Assembly: GCF_000422305.1 (NCBI RefSeq)
Contig: NZ_AULN01000018.1
Location: 152,610-216,609, forward strand
Reading direction: 5' to 3'
Length of the DNA: 64,000 bases
Source of the DNA: Luteimonas mephitis DSM 12574
GTDB taxonomy: Bacteria > Pseudomonadota > Gammaproteobacteria > Xanthomonadales > Xanthomonadaceae
The position numbers were made by a program, and so were the translations under genes. This document shows positions 42,787 to 52,140 of the stretch, one piece after another; position 1 is the first letter of the stretch; every line of letters begins with the position of its first letter. The notes below the pieces were generated by a model, which saw nothing but the letters and a program-made list of their open reading frames with translations, did no database searches and was not told the origin of the DNA.

Positions 42787-44029
42787 ACACCATCCCGCGA
42801 CGGGAGGTGCCGAGCGCCTGCTTCCGGACCGCGTGCAGCACATGAACAGTTGGCGACTCGCCGTCGCACAGGCGCTGGCGGGCGCGAACTCGGTAGTCGT
42901 CTACGCCACCGGCGCCATCATCGGCGACCAGCTCGCGCCAAGCCCGGTGTTGGCGACGCTCCCCATTTCCGTTTTCGTGGTTGGCATGGCGGCCTGCATT
43001 CTTCCGATGGGCTCGATCGCCCGTCGGCACGGCCGTCGCACCGCATTCCTAGCCGGCACCGGGGCAGGGGTGATCACCGGACTGCTGGCCGCAGTGGCGG
43101 TCGTCAAGGGGAGCTTCTGGCTGTTCTGTCTGGCCACGTTCTTCGGCGGTGCCTATGCCGCGGTGGTGCTGTCGTTCCGCTTTGCCGCGGCAGATGGTGT
43201 AGCACCTGTCAGGCGTGCACGGGCACTGTCGCTGGTGATGGCCGGTGGCGTGGTTGCCGGTGTTGTGGGTCCGCAACTGGTGACCTGGACAATGGATCTG
43301 TGGTCTGCGCACACGTTCGCGGCCACGTTCCTTGCCCAGAGTGTCGTCGCTGCACTGTCGGCAGTCGTACTGCTGGGTGTGCAACTGCCCGGGGTGGCCG
43401 GAAAGGAACCGGTGTCGACCCGGGGGCGCCCGCTTCGCACCATCGCGCTGCAGTCACGCTTCATTGCCGCGGTTATCACCGGTGCCGTGTCCTATCTGTT
43501 GATGAACTTCATCATGACGGCGGCGCCGCTGGCGATGCACGTGCACGGCCATTCGCAGGCGATAGCCAATACGGCGCTGCAATGGCACGTCATCGCGATG
43601 TATGCGCCCAGCTTTTTCACCGGACACCTGATTACCCGTTTCGGCGCGCCGCGCGTTGCCGCGGCGGGGCTGGTGCTGACGGCGCTGGCGGCAATCGTTG
43701 GGCTGCAGGGGATCGGCGTCGCGTACTTCTGGTGGTCGCTCGTGCTCCTCGGCGTGGGCTGGAATTTCGGGTTCCTCGGTGCTTCGGCGCTGGTGCTCGA
43801 ATGCCATGCGCCGGAAGAGAAGGTCCGGGTGCAGTCGCTCAACGATTTCATTGTGTTCGGCCTGATGGCCATCGGCTCCTTTTCGTCCGGTGGCCTGCTG
43901 GGCGCCTACGGATGGCAAGCCGTGCTGTGGGTGTCCTTCGTCCCGCTTGCGGTCGCTGTCGTGGCACTGGCGGCCGTCGGCCGCACGAGATCCCGCGTAT
44001 CCGTCGACAACGAGGTCATGTTGCAATGA
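42776..44029 (+). CDS. MFS transporter
   Basis: A 417-residue major facilitator protein with about twelve hydrophobic helices. The first loop after helix 2 carries the MFS signature as GSIARRHGRRTAF. It overlaps the dehydrogenase gene by 11 bases and the next gene by four. Exporter of an operon product or toxic compound is likely from context. An ATG at 42844 is an alternative start that removes a soluble leader. Confidence 0.85.
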   Translation: MTTEHHPATGGAERLLPDRVQHMNSWRLAVAQALAGANSVVVYATGAIIGDQLAPSPVLATLPISVFVVGMAACILPMGSIARRHGRRTAFLAGTGAGVITGLLAAVAVVKGSFWLFCLATFFGGAYAAVVLSFRFAAADGVAPVRRARALSLVMAGGVVAGVVGPQLVTWTMDLWSAHTFAATFLAQSVVAALSAVVLLGVQLPGVAGKEPVSTRGRPLRTIALQSRFIAAVITGAVSYLLMNFIMTAAPLAMHVHGHSQAIANTALQWHVIAMYAPSFFTGHLITRFGAPRVAAAGLVLTALAAIVGLQGIGVAYFWWSLVLLGVGWNFGFLGASALVLECHAPEEKVRVQSLNDFIVFGLMAIGSFSSGGLLGAYGWQAVLWVSFVPLAVAVVALAAVGRTRSRVSVDNEVMLQ

Positions 44030-44529
44030 GCATGAGCACATCTGAAATTCTCGTCCGCGCCGCCGCCATCGGCGTCGGTGGCACGCTTGTGCTGGATCTG
44101 TACGCGTGGCTGCTGCAGCGTGCCTGGGGAATTCCCGCCACCAATTGGGCCATGGTGGGGCGCTGGATCGGGCACATGCCGGGGGGGCGGTTGGTACAGC
44201 CGGCGCTGCCGAAAGTCCGCCCGGTACCGGGAGAGCGCACCATCGGATGGACCGTCCATTACCTGATCGGCATCGGCTATGGCCTGCTGCTCGTGGCCGT
44301 CGCGGGCGCCGGCTGGCTGCAGGTGCCCACGCCCGCCGCATCGGTCGTGCTGGCCCTCGTCCTGCTGGTGCTGCCGTACTTCGTAATGATGCCCGGCATG
44401 GGCATGGGCATCGCCGCGTCCCGGACGCCGAAGCCGAACGTGGCGCGGCTTAAAAGCGTGGCCGGACACACGGTGTTCGGGCTTGGCATGTACCTCGCGG
44501 CGGTGCTCATGGCAGCCGTTGCGAGGTGA
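44026..44529 (+). CDS. DUF2938 membrane protein
   Basis: A 167-residue membrane protein of the DUF2938 family with about four helices (AAIGVGGTLVLDLYAWLLQ, HYLIGIGYGLLLVAV, VVLALVLLVLPYFVMMPGMG, GHTVFGLGMYLAAVL). The function is not known. ATGA overlap with the MFS gene shows it belongs to the same operon. Confidence 0.8.
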   Translation: MSMSTSEILVRAAAIGVGGTLVLDLYAWLLQRAWGIPATNWAMVGRWIGHMPGGRLVQPALPKVRPVPGERTIGWTVHYLIGIGYGLLLVAVAGAGWLQVPTPAASVVLALVLLVLPYFVMMPGMGMGIAASRTPKPNVARLKSVAGHTVFGLGMYLAAVLMAAVAR

Positions 44530-44622
44530 ACGCCTGCGATGGCGTGCAGAAACGCATCAAGCCACTGGCCCCGGCATCCACCCTGTCCGGCCATGCTGTC
44601 GGACGTTTCAAGGAGATCTCGA

Positions 44623-44946
44623 ATGTCGTCAATAACCACCGTATCCGGCAGCAATTTCATGTCTGATGTCGTACAGCGTCCAGGTGTGTCGGTAGTCCGG
44701 TTTTGGGCGCCCTGGTGCCCGCCCTGCAAGCGGATGGCTCTCATCTACGACGAGCTGGCCCGGGAAATGGGCAGTCACGCGTACTTTACCGAACTCGACA
44801 TCGACCAGGCCCCGGAAGTTGCCGGCGGGCTGGGCATCCGCAGCGTACCGACCATGCTGGTATTCAAGGATGGCGAACTCGTCGACGGCGTGGCCGGCCT
44901 GACTCACAAGGCGACGTACGCATCCTGCATCCAGGCGCACCTGTGA
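44623..44946 (+). CDS. Thioredoxin
   Basis: A 107-residue thioredoxin with the active site WAPWCPPCKRM (CPPC rather than the common CGPC) and the cis-proline in IRSVPTMLVFKDG. CPPC alters redox potential and is seen in TlpA-like proteins, so its role may differ from the housekeeping thioredoxin. No signal peptide: cytoplasmic. It starts 93 bases after the DUF2938 gene, with AAGGAG upstream, and may be the last gene of the LysR-controlled set. Confidence 0.87.
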   Translation: MSSITTVSGSNFMSDVVQRPGVSVVRFWAPWCPPCKRMALIYDELAREMGSHAYFTELDIDQAPEVAGGLGIRSVPTMLVFKDGELVDGVAGLTHKATYASCIQAHL

Positions 44947-45203
44947 CCCAACGAAGACCGGGCGGAATACTCCGAACTGCTACAACCGAACTGCTGCAAC
45001 AAGGCCAAGCGGATGTACGTGCCGGCAAGGGTAGGGTGCTGTTGTGTCGCCCCCATATGGATGCACGCTGCACCACCGAGGACCAGCTTATGGCCGGCAC
45101 TCGTCGCAGCATGATGAAACGACTGGCTGCGGCTATTACCGTCGCCGAAGAAATGCGCCGGGGGTGTGACGCGAAGCGCGCAGCGATTCCAGGATGAGCC
45201 TCC

Positions 45204-46220
45204 ATGCTGAAAACCATGCGTTGCCAGATTCTGCTCTTCGTAATTGCGCTGCCGTTGCTGCCCGTTGCAGCGAGGGATGTAGCATCGGAAACGTCGTCGC
45301 GTGCCAGCGTATCCTCCAGGATGTTCATCAATGCAAGTGATCGATGGCGCGGCAGCGACAGCGCGGACGATGAGGGCCTGGCGCTCGAACTCACGCGATT
45401 TTTCGTCAACGCTCGCGTCGACCTGGACAGCGAGTGGTCGGCACACATCACCACTGACGTTGTCTGGACTCGAAACGACGACCCTTCGAGTCCATGGCTG
45501 CGCTATGCCTATCTGCAGCGTCGGCTTGGCGATGCTGCGGTGCTCCGGCTGGGTAGTGCGCCGCTGCCGTGGATCAATGCCGAATCGGCGCAGAAGGGCT
45601 ACCGCTATGTTGATGCGGGGCTGGTTTCACGGAGCGGGCTGGGGACCTCTGCCGACTACGGTCTACACATGCAGGGCGGCGATGGTTGGTTCAACTATGG
45701 TCTGTCGGTCGTCACAGGGGGCGGCTACAAGCGCCCGCGGCTGGGCAGGCGCGCGGACGTCGAAGCGCGTTTCGGATGGACGCCGGTGGAATCTGTGGAA
45801 CTGGCCGTCGGCGGCTATCGCGGCTCGCTCGCCCGAAAGGGAGTCGATGGGCGTCATCCGCCATTGGCACAGAGGTGGAATGTACTGACGACCTGGACCG
45901 GAAAGCGGGCCAAAGTGGGTGCCCAATACATCAGAGCCCACAACTGGTCCGGGGTGCCATGCCGATCCCATGGCTGGTCGGGGTGGAGTAGCTATCAGAT
46001 CGCCCGGACGGGTGCCGTGTTCGTTCGCCATGATCACACCAGCCCGAGTCGGGAACCCGCCGCCCCACTGGCTGAGCGGTACAGTCAGGTCGGCGTGGAA
46101 TGGAAGGCATCGGACTACCTGCGCGTGGCGTTGGTGGGAAAGCAGATGGAACTGAAATCCTCAGCGCATGAGTCGGAATCGAACGAGTTCGGTGTCTGGG
46201 GCGAATTGCTGTTCCGGTAA
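45204..46220 (+). CDS. Outer-membrane porin-like protein
   Basis: A 338-residue protein with a signal peptide (CQILLFVIALPLLPVAA) and beta-barrel character: alternating strands such as FVNARVDLDSEWSAHITTDV, SVELAVGGYRGSLARKG and a final strand ending in FR. The layout resembles phosphate-selective or carbohydrate porins (RLGSAPLPWINAE is porin OprP/O-like). The transported compound is unknown. Stands alone on the plus strand, convergent with the alginate-export gene. Confidence 0.7.
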   Translation: MLKTMRCQILLFVIALPLLPVAARDVASETSSRASVSSRMFINASDRWRGSDSADDEGLALELTRFFVNARVDLDSEWSAHITTDVVWTRNDDPSSPWLRYAYLQRRLGDAAVLRLGSAPLPWINAESAQKGYRYVDAGLVSRSGLGTSADYGLHMQGGDGWFNYGLSVVTGGGYKRPRLGRRADVEARFGWTPVESVELAVGGYRGSLARKGVDGRHPPLAQRWNVLTTWTGKRAKVGAQYIRAHNWSGVPCRSHGWSGWSSYQIARTGAVFVRHDHTSPSREPAAPLAERYSQVGVEWKASDYLRVALVGKQMELKSSAHESESNEFGVWGELLFR

Positions 46221-46275
46221 TCAATCCCGGTTGAAGCCGTCTGTGTGCATCGGCAGTTCCGATGTTAAAGCACTT

Positions 46276-47856
46276 CTAGAAGCGGAAGCTCAGGATACCT
46301 GCCACGAAATCCGTATCGCGATAGCCAGCCTGGGTCAGCGCGGGGCCGGCGTCGAGATGTTCATAGCGGCCGGTGAAAGTCACGTACCGGGCAAGCGGCC
46401 ATACGATCTCTGCGCGCAACATCTTGCCAATCCTGCGCCCCGGCACCGACTGAGTGCCGGCGATCATGGTGCCGTTGGCGCGGTAGACACCGTCGTGGAT
46501 GCTGTCACGCCACGCAAATTGGTATTCGAGCGTCATGCGCGCCTTGCCGAAAGGCCGGAAGGAGACGTTGGGGGCAAAGGCGACGAAGTTGGTGGAGGAC
46601 GCGTTGAGGGTATGGCTGAAGCGGATGTGGTCACCATGGGGAGTCGTTGCATTGTGCAGTGCTCCTTCGCCGAAGGATCCGCCGCCGCTCGCATAATCGG
46701 CGCGGATGCCAATGCGCGGCGCGTCCGGCGCCTTGCCCAGTGCCAAGCTGTGCTGTGAGAAGACCTGCCATGCGTTGATAGGGCGGCCGTCGAATCGACC
46801 GGTCTGATGGTCGACAGCAAGATCGACCCCGAAACGTCCGATGTTGCCCCAGAGACGTGCTCCGTAGAATTCCCGTTCCTCGCGCGCGGTCGTCTCCCCC
46901 CATGCCGTGGCCCGATTGCGCAGGCGCCACGCGAAGGGGTCGAGGTAGAGACGGGACCCTCCGAATAGATCGGTCGATAGGCCGAAGTTGGAGGATATGC
47001 CGCTGAACCGCACGTTGCGGTTGATCCGGTCGTCACTGAGCCCCCCGTTGCCCAGACGCGTGTGATAGAGATCGAAAACCGTTACGCGCTTGGTATCGGT
47101 CCCGGCCCACGCACGGACCCCGTTCAGCGTGAAGCGGACCGTATTGTTATCGCGGAGCGCCACCAAGGGTTGGGGGCCTTCGGTAAACTCCTGCCGGCCG
47201 AGGCGCAGCCCGAGATCAACTCCTGAACCGCCGGGCGCCACGGTGCCGGTGAAATCGACGAATGCTTGCTGCAGGAACAGACTGTTGTCGAGCACAGGCT
47301 GCCGTGGGCCGGGATTGCTGCCGTAGAGGCCGGCATGGGCGACTTCGGTATAGGCGCGGACATGCTTTCCCAGGTGAAGGTCGGCCCCGCCGAATATGCG
47401 CATGATCTCCTGGCGCTGCGTATCGGACGACTGGAGATTGGGATTGTTCGCCTGGTTGAGCCGCAGCCTGAACTCCCCGGAGAGCGAAAGGTAGACGTCT
47501 CCGTCTGCATTGAGGGGGATGTACTTGAGGCGGTCGATCGGGCCATCGCGACGCTCCGGGTCGCGCATGACCGTCCAGTCTTCAGCCCAACGCGAGGGCG
47601 CCGGGGCGCTCGGCCGCGGCTTTGGAAGCGATGTCCTGGGTGCTGCGGTATCGGGCTTTGATACGGAGTCAGCGTCGATCGACTGCGCGGTTGCCGGCCC
47701 CGTGAGCCCGATCGCGAAGCCTGCCGCCATGGTGATCGCCGCCGCGCCACGCTGTCCTTGTCGTCGGCGCAATGAGTGACGTCGCGAGGCGCCATTCGCA
47801 GTTTTCAATGCCATTCTTCCAGTGCTGATTGAGGTGCCGAACATGCGCGAATGCAC
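46276..47856 (-). CDS. Alginate-export-family outer-membrane protein
   Basis: A 526-residue AlgE-type beta-barrel protein (alginate export family, PF13372): GEFRLRLNQANNPN, SLFLQQAFVDFTG, LGLRLGRQEFTEGPQPLVAL and a terminal strand AGILSFRF. Family members are often general porins with no link to alginate. No other alginate genes are present. It is the third gene of the SoxB-like/DsrE set on the minus strand. Confidence 0.83.
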   Translation of the reverse strand: MHSRMFGTSISTGRMALKTANGASRRHSLRRRQGQRGAAAITMAAGFAIGLTGPATAQSIDADSVSKPDTAAPRTSLPKPRPSAPAPSRWAEDWTVMRDPERRDGPIDRLKYIPLNADGDVYLSLSGEFRLRLNQANNPNLQSSDTQRQEIMRIFGGADLHLGKHVRAYTEVAHAGLYGSNPGPRQPVLDNSLFLQQAFVDFTGTVAPGGSGVDLGLRLGRQEFTEGPQPLVALRDNNTVRFTLNGVRAWAGTDTKRVTVFDLYHTRLGNGGLSDDRINRNVRFSGISSNFGLSTDLFGGSRLYLDPFAWRLRNRATAWGETTAREEREFYGARLWGNIGRFGVDLAVDHQTGRFDGRPINAWQVFSQHSLALGKAPDAPRIGIRADYASGGGSFGEGALHNATTPHGDHIRFSHTLNASSTNFVAFAPNVSFRPFGKARMTLEYQFAWRDSIHDGVYRANGTMIAGTQSVPGRRIGKMLRAEIVWPLARYVTFTGRYEHLDAGPALTQAGYRDTDFVAGILSFRF

Positions 47857-47926
47857 CGCGCCATATAGGCACGAAGGTCGCGTTCGGTCGATGTGGGAAG
47901 GTGGGCTAGTAGCCCCCGGGCAGCAG

Positions 47927-48469
47927 CTACATCTGCATCAACGCATAGCCCTTGAGCTGATAGTTCGCCACGACCATGAGTGCAGACGACGCAAGCGTGG
48001 TTTGGTCGTTGAGGTTCTTTGCAGACCAGCTATTGGTCGCCATCGTCTGGCCGCAGGCGTAAAACGTCACCCCGTTCTTGGTCAGCGTTTTCATTAGCGC
48101 AAGGTTGGGGTTGGGTTTGCCGTACTTGGCCTGATGGGTTTCTTCGTCGAGCGCCGGTCCGATGCCCGGACCATGGAAGACAACAACAATATCGATGTTC
48201 TCCTTCGGGACGCCGCCGGCGTGCAACTGGTTGATGATCCGGGCGACTGACCAGATCGAGTTGTTCACGCCCTGGCGCTCCTTGTCCGACATGACCGAGA
48301 AGAGGAGCTTGTAGTGCAGCTTGGGATCGGGCTGCACGGCAGCGTCTTCAAGGACGACCATTTCACCGTAGCCGGCAATGGCCGGCGTGGTGAACTCCTG
48401 CGCTGCGGCCGGCGCAAGTGGCGACAGGAGGGCGAGCGTGGAAAAAAGCAGCTTGGCGATGAGTTTCAT
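47927..48469 (-). CDS. Secreted DsrE-family protein
   Basis: A 180-residue protein with a cleavable signal peptide and a DsrE/DsrF-like fold (KLLFSVMSDKERQGVNNSIW; IDIVVVFHGPGIGPAL; NGVTFYACGQTMATN). The cysteine in YACGQ is at the position of the conserved DsrE-type cysteine, which carries sulfur in cytoplasmic members. A periplasmic version suggests a sulfane-sulfur carrier outside the cytoplasm; this is inference. It lies 30 bases downstream of the SoxB-like gene. Confidence 0.8.
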   Translation of the reverse strand: MKLIAKLLFSTLALLSPLAPAAAQEFTTPAIAGYGEMVVLEDAAVQPDPKLHYKLLFSVMSDKERQGVNNSIWSVARIINQLHAGGVPKENIDIVVVFHGPGIGPALDEETHQAKYGKPNPNLALMKTLTKNGVTFYACGQTMATNSWSAKNLNDQTTLASSALMVVANYQLKGYALMQM

Positions 48470-48499
48470 GAATGGTTCTCCTTGAGAGTCCTATGTCGA

Positions 48500-50161
48500 T
48501 CAGCGGAACTGGTAGTTCGTGCCGGGAATGGTCGAAAAGCTTTCGGTGCCCAGCTCCTGGCTGAGCGCGCGGCCGTCGAGCTTGGGTGCGACGGGATCGA
48601 ACTCGGCTAGGTAGCCGGTCAACGCATCGTGAAGCCGGTACTCCCGGATATTGACGTCCTCCACGTTCGGCAGCCGGTTGAAGCTGTGCTCTGGTGCGCC
48701 GGTCTGCACCGGCGCGGCGATCGTGTAACTTGCGTCGGCGCTGACAGGCTTGCCGCCGACTTTGAGGGACAGGATGCGATCACCGCGCGGGCGAGAAGGC
48801 TCGAAGCGCAGCTCCATACCCGAGAAACGGACCAGGTATCCGCCGAACCGCTGCGAGGGGTCCGGCGAGAATGCGTTGTTGATTTCGTTTTCCATCCATG
48901 CTTTGAGCCGCGCACCACTGATGCGCCCGGTCTTGAGCTGAGTATTGAGCGGCAACATGTTGAAGAGGTTGGCCATCGTGATCGGTGCCGGCTTGCCGTT
49001 CTCGGGGACGATCGGGTTGCCGTAGCGGAACCCATTGGACAGCGCAATCTGGGTGCCGGTTTTCCAGCGGATGGCATCGGTAATCATGTTGTCCATCGGA
49101 GATTCGACGGTCATGTAGCGATAGATCGGCGTCGACGTGTGTCCGATCACCCGTTCCATGTCGTCGCGAAACGGTGCTTCGGCGCGTTCGATGGCGGCCT
49201 GCACCCCGGCATCGGCGGGGTAGCGCGTCGGGTCGACCTCGAGTAGTTCGTAGCGGTCGCCGACGAGTTTTCCGTCGACGAAATCGAGTTCCAGCTTGCC
49301 AACGAAACTACCGAACGCGCCAGGTTCGGTCACCTTGGCATTGCGACGTGCGAAGGGGACGCGAATCCGCTCATGGGTGTCGTTGCCGAGCACGTAGTCG
49401 ATGTTTTCGGCGATGGGGCTGTCGGCAATCCCGATCTGCTTGAACACGCCGATATGCGAGACCAGGAACATCACGTCGATGCCGTTGCCGTTCACGAATG
49501 CGTCCACCCGATTCTTGAACCGGGCGTCAACGTTGGTGAACTCGAGGCCTTCGCTCATCTGGGGGTTCTGACGAAGGGGTACATCGGGATCGTTGAATCC
49601 CATGAAGCCGAACCGAACACCATCGATGTCCTTGATCCAGGTCGCCGGATAGATCGGCTGCAAGGTATCAGCGTGGTACATGTTCTCGACGATGGGATTG
49701 GCGCTCATGCTTGTTTCGAGCTTGATCATCTGCTCCTTTCCGTACACCACCGCCCAGTTACCGGGCACGATGAAGTCATAGCCAAGAAGTTTGATCGGTT
49801 CGATCATCGATTCGCCGCGGCTCTTTGCGGAATAGCCGTCGCCCATGAACAGGTCGCCCCCGTCGAGCACGATCGTGTGCCCGGGATTCGCTGCGCGCTC
49901 CTGCTCGATGAGAGTCTTGATGTGGGCCAAGCCACCGACTTCGCGGAAGACGATTTTTCCGTTCTCGATGAAAAGTTCGGTATGCGGCTTGGTCTGCCCG
50001 TGCAGATCCGCGACCTGCAGGATGGTGACCGTGAACTTGCCCTGGGGGGCTTGCGGTGCTGCGGCGTGTGGAGCCGCCATGGATGTCATTGAAAGTGTCA
50101 TCGACAGCATCGTCACCACGAGAAAAGCGCGGCGCCAGATGCCCCTTCTGTCATTGATCAT
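48500..50161 (-). CDS. SoxB-like metallophosphatase/5'-nucleotidase family protein
   Basis: A 553-residue exported protein of the calcineurin-type 5'-nucleotidase superfamily. Metal-site motifs: LQVADLHGQ, LDGGDLFMGDG, the GNW signature (VPGNWAVVYG) that in SoxB replaces GNH of nucleotidases, VSHIG and GNDTHE. The C-terminal 5'-nucleotidase domain is present. SoxB hydrolyses the sulfate group from a SoxYZ-bound cysteine; here no soxYZ, soxA or soxX is in the window. The call is therefore SoxB-like; thiosulfohydrolase activity is not proven. Confidence 0.78.
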   Translation of the reverse strand: MINDRRGIWRRAFLVVTMLSMTLSMTSMAAPHAAAPQAPQGKFTVTILQVADLHGQTKPHTELFIENGKIVFREVGGLAHIKTLIEQERAANPGHTIVLDGGDLFMGDGYSAKSRGESMIEPIKLLGYDFIVPGNWAVVYGKEQMIKLETSMSANPIVENMYHADTLQPIYPATWIKDIDGVRFGFMGFNDPDVPLRQNPQMSEGLEFTNVDARFKNRVDAFVNGNGIDVMFLVSHIGVFKQIGIADSPIAENIDYVLGNDTHERIRVPFARRNAKVTEPGAFGSFVGKLELDFVDGKLVGDRYELLEVDPTRYPADAGVQAAIERAEAPFRDDMERVIGHTSTPIYRYMTVESPMDNMITDAIRWKTGTQIALSNGFRYGNPIVPENGKPAPITMANLFNMLPLNTQLKTGRISGARLKAWMENEINNAFSPDPSQRFGGYLVRFSGMELRFEPSRPRGDRILSLKVGGKPVSADASYTIAAPVQTGAPEHSFNRLPNVEDVNIREYRLHDALTGYLAEFDPVAPKLDGRALSQELGTESFSTIPGTNYQFR

Positions 50162-50517
50162 TGTGCTCGGACCGTTGGAAAACTGCCCGAATCTAGTGGT
50201 GCATGATTAATTCAAAATTAAGTGAAGGCATGACGGCTGCGATGTCATCGACGCAGACCTGACATGTGGTTGAAGGCGACAGAAGACGGCGCTATGCTCG
50301 CCGGCGGCTGCGGTATCGGATACATGGATCAACGCCCTCGCAGCCGCGATGGACGGGTGCTGATCGAGATGCAATTCGATTGCGGAACGGCAGTGGATCA
50401 GCAGTTAAGTCGGCCGGGTTCCCGCACGAATTCTCCAACCTGTTCGGACAGGCGACTCGCGTCGCGGTCCTTCTGTTACTGCATCCCGCGATTGACTGTA
50501 CTGGCGAGTTCCACCAC
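50162..50517. other. Divergent control region, SoxB-like operon / ccoN
   Basis: The 356 bases between the two divergent genes carry an OmpR-type direct-repeat box (50206-50222) near the SoxB-like side. No FNR/Anr site (TTGAT-N4-ATCAA) was found, although cbb3 oxidase genes often have one. An in-frame extension of ccoN to 50266 exists but is not coding in style. Confidence 0.5.
50206..50222 (-). promoter_or_regulatory. CTTAAT-N5-ATTAAT direct-repeat box
   Basis: On the minus strand CTTAATTTTGAATTAAT: two TTAA half-sites 11 bases apart, as bound by PmrA/QseB-type OmpR-family response regulators. It lies 45 bases upstream of the SoxB-like start. It matches the box before dsbD (61048-61064) at 13 of 17 positions in the same orientation. 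Confidence 0.6.
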
Positions 50518-52140
50518 ATGCTGACTATTGGTTTGTTGCTTGGCCTGAGCTTTGTCGTGTCACTGCTCGCGCTGGGATTCCTGATCTGGGCTCTGGCCTC
50601 GCATCAACTGCGTATGGATCAAAGCCAGGCGTACGCGATTTTCGTACCCGGGGAAGCTGGCAAGCCCGAGGATGCTGTGCTGACTGATGCGGAGCAGCAC
50701 ACCGATAGAGTCGATGGCGGCGGAAGTGGCAACTGTTTTGATGGCGCGCGAGGCGGCATCGACCGCGCCTCGCGGCTGCCGGTGCTTGCATTGATCGGGA
50801 GTGGCCTGACGTGGTTGGCGATCGGTTCGATCTTCGGATTGATGGCCTCGCTGAAGATGCACATGCCCGACTGGCTGGTGGGCGAGGCTGCATTGACCTT
50901 CGGCAGGGTGCGCACGCTGCATCTGAACATGGTGATCTATGGTTGGCTGTCGATGACGGGCATCGGTGTCGCGATCTGGATCGCGGGACGGATGTTCCAC
51001 ACTGTTCTACGAATGCCGCGAATGATTCTCGCCGGCGTGGTGCTTTGGAACCTGGCTGTGGCCTGTGGTGCGCTGGCCATCGCCAGTGGTTGGACCGATG
51101 GCGAGGAGTGGCTGGAGATTCCGTGGCAGCTGGACATCGTGCTGGCCATCGCTGGGGCTTGCTTTGCGATTCCACTGGTCGCAACCGCAGCGAATCGCAA
51201 CGTGCACCACATTTACGTGACCGGATGGTATTTCCTCGCGGGGCTGTGCTGGTTCCCGGTGCTGTTCATCATCGCCAATATCCCCGGCATCCATACCGGC
51301 GCGCAGGAAGCGACCGTTAACTGGTGGTTCGCACACAACGTGCTCGGCCTATGGTTGACACCGCTGGGCGTCGGCACCGCCTACTACTTCATCCCGAAGA
51401 TCATTGGCAAGCCGATCTACTCCTACAGCCTCTCGTTGATCGGGTTCTGGGGTCTGGCACTGTTCTACAGCCAAGTCGGCATCCATCATCTGATTGGAGG
51501 TCCGGTACCGACCTGGGTTGTGACGCTTTCCATCGTGCACAGCGTGATGATGTTCATTCCGGTGATTGCGGTGGCGATCAACCAGCACGTGACCGTTGCG
51601 CGCAACGCCTGGGTGCTCAAGACGTCCGTGCCACTGCGCTTCGTGTCGCTGGGTGCGCTGATGTACACCGCAGCCTCGTTCCAGGGCTCTCTGGAGGCGC
51701 TGCGCTCGGTCAACAGCATCACCCACTTCACCCACTACACCGTTGGCCATGCGCACTTGGGCGCATATGCCTTCGTGTCCAACGTGCTGTTCGGTGCCGT
51801 GTACTACATGATGCCGCGCATCACTGGGCGCCCCTGGCCGTGGCCGCGGATGCTGGGTGTGCACTTTTGGCTGGTGGTAGTCGGCTTTTCTATCTACTTC
51901 TTTGCGCTGTCGGTCGGTGGCTGGTTGCAGGGTGAGGCGATGCTGGATGCTGGCCGCGACTTCGCTGACAGCGTGATCCTGACGATTCCCTACCTGCAGG
52001 CGCGTTCATTGGGCGGTGCGCTGATGGTCGGTAGCCACCTGTTGTTCGTGGCGCACTTCGTTGCCTTGTTCCTGATCCGTCTGTCGGCCGCCTCGATGCC
52101 AGACACGCCGCGCGACACTGTCCCGGTCACCGCAGCATGA
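50518..52140 (+). CDS. ccoN: cbb3-type cytochrome oxidase subunit I (CcoN-like)
   Basis: A 540-residue haem-copper oxidase subunit with about twelve helices. Putative ligands: low-spin haem histidine in RTLHLNMVIYGW (about 135) and in the HYTVGHAHLGAY segment (about 410-415), Cu(B) histidines in WFAHNVLG (about 273) and GIHHLIGG (323, 324), and the cross-linking tyrosine candidate in GTAYYFIPK. The start at 50518 is chosen because upstream sequence is not membrane-like. It heads an operon with ccoO, a tri-haem cytochrome and tsdA. Confidence 0.92.
   Translation: MLTIGLLLGLSFVVSLLALGFLIWALASHQLRMDQSQAYAIFVPGEAGKPEDAVLTDAEQHTDRVDGGGSGNCFDGARGGIDRASRLPVLALIGSGLTWLAIGSIFGLMASLKMHMPDWLVGEAALTFGRVRTLHLNMVIYGWLSMTGIGVAIWIAGRMFHTVLRMPRMILAGVVLWNLAVACGALAIASGWTDGEEWLEIPWQLDIVLAIAGACFAIPLVATAANRNVHHIYVTGWYFLAGLCWFPVLFIIANIPGIHTGAQEATVNWWFAHNVLGLWLTPLGVGTAYYFIPKIIGKPIYSYSLSLIGFWGLALFYSQVGIHHLIGGPVPTWVVTLSIVHSVMMFIPVIAVAINQHVTVARNAWVLKTSVPLRFVSLGALMYTAASFQGSLEALRSVNSITHFTHYTVGHAHLGAYAFVSNVLFGAVYYMMPRITGRPWPWPRMLGVHFWLVVVGFSIYFFALSVGGWLQGEAMLDAGRDFADSVILTIPYLQARSLGGALMVGSHLLFVAHFVALFLIRLSAASMPDTPRDTVPVTAA

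Noticed and set aside
44947..45197. Possible 80-codon frame between thioredoxin and porin
   Set aside because: No ribosome site at any start and little protein-like pattern; left as intergenic.
50162..50517. FNR/Anr box for the cbb3 genes
   Set aside because: No TTGAT-N4-ATCAA match with fewer than two mismatches found by eye.
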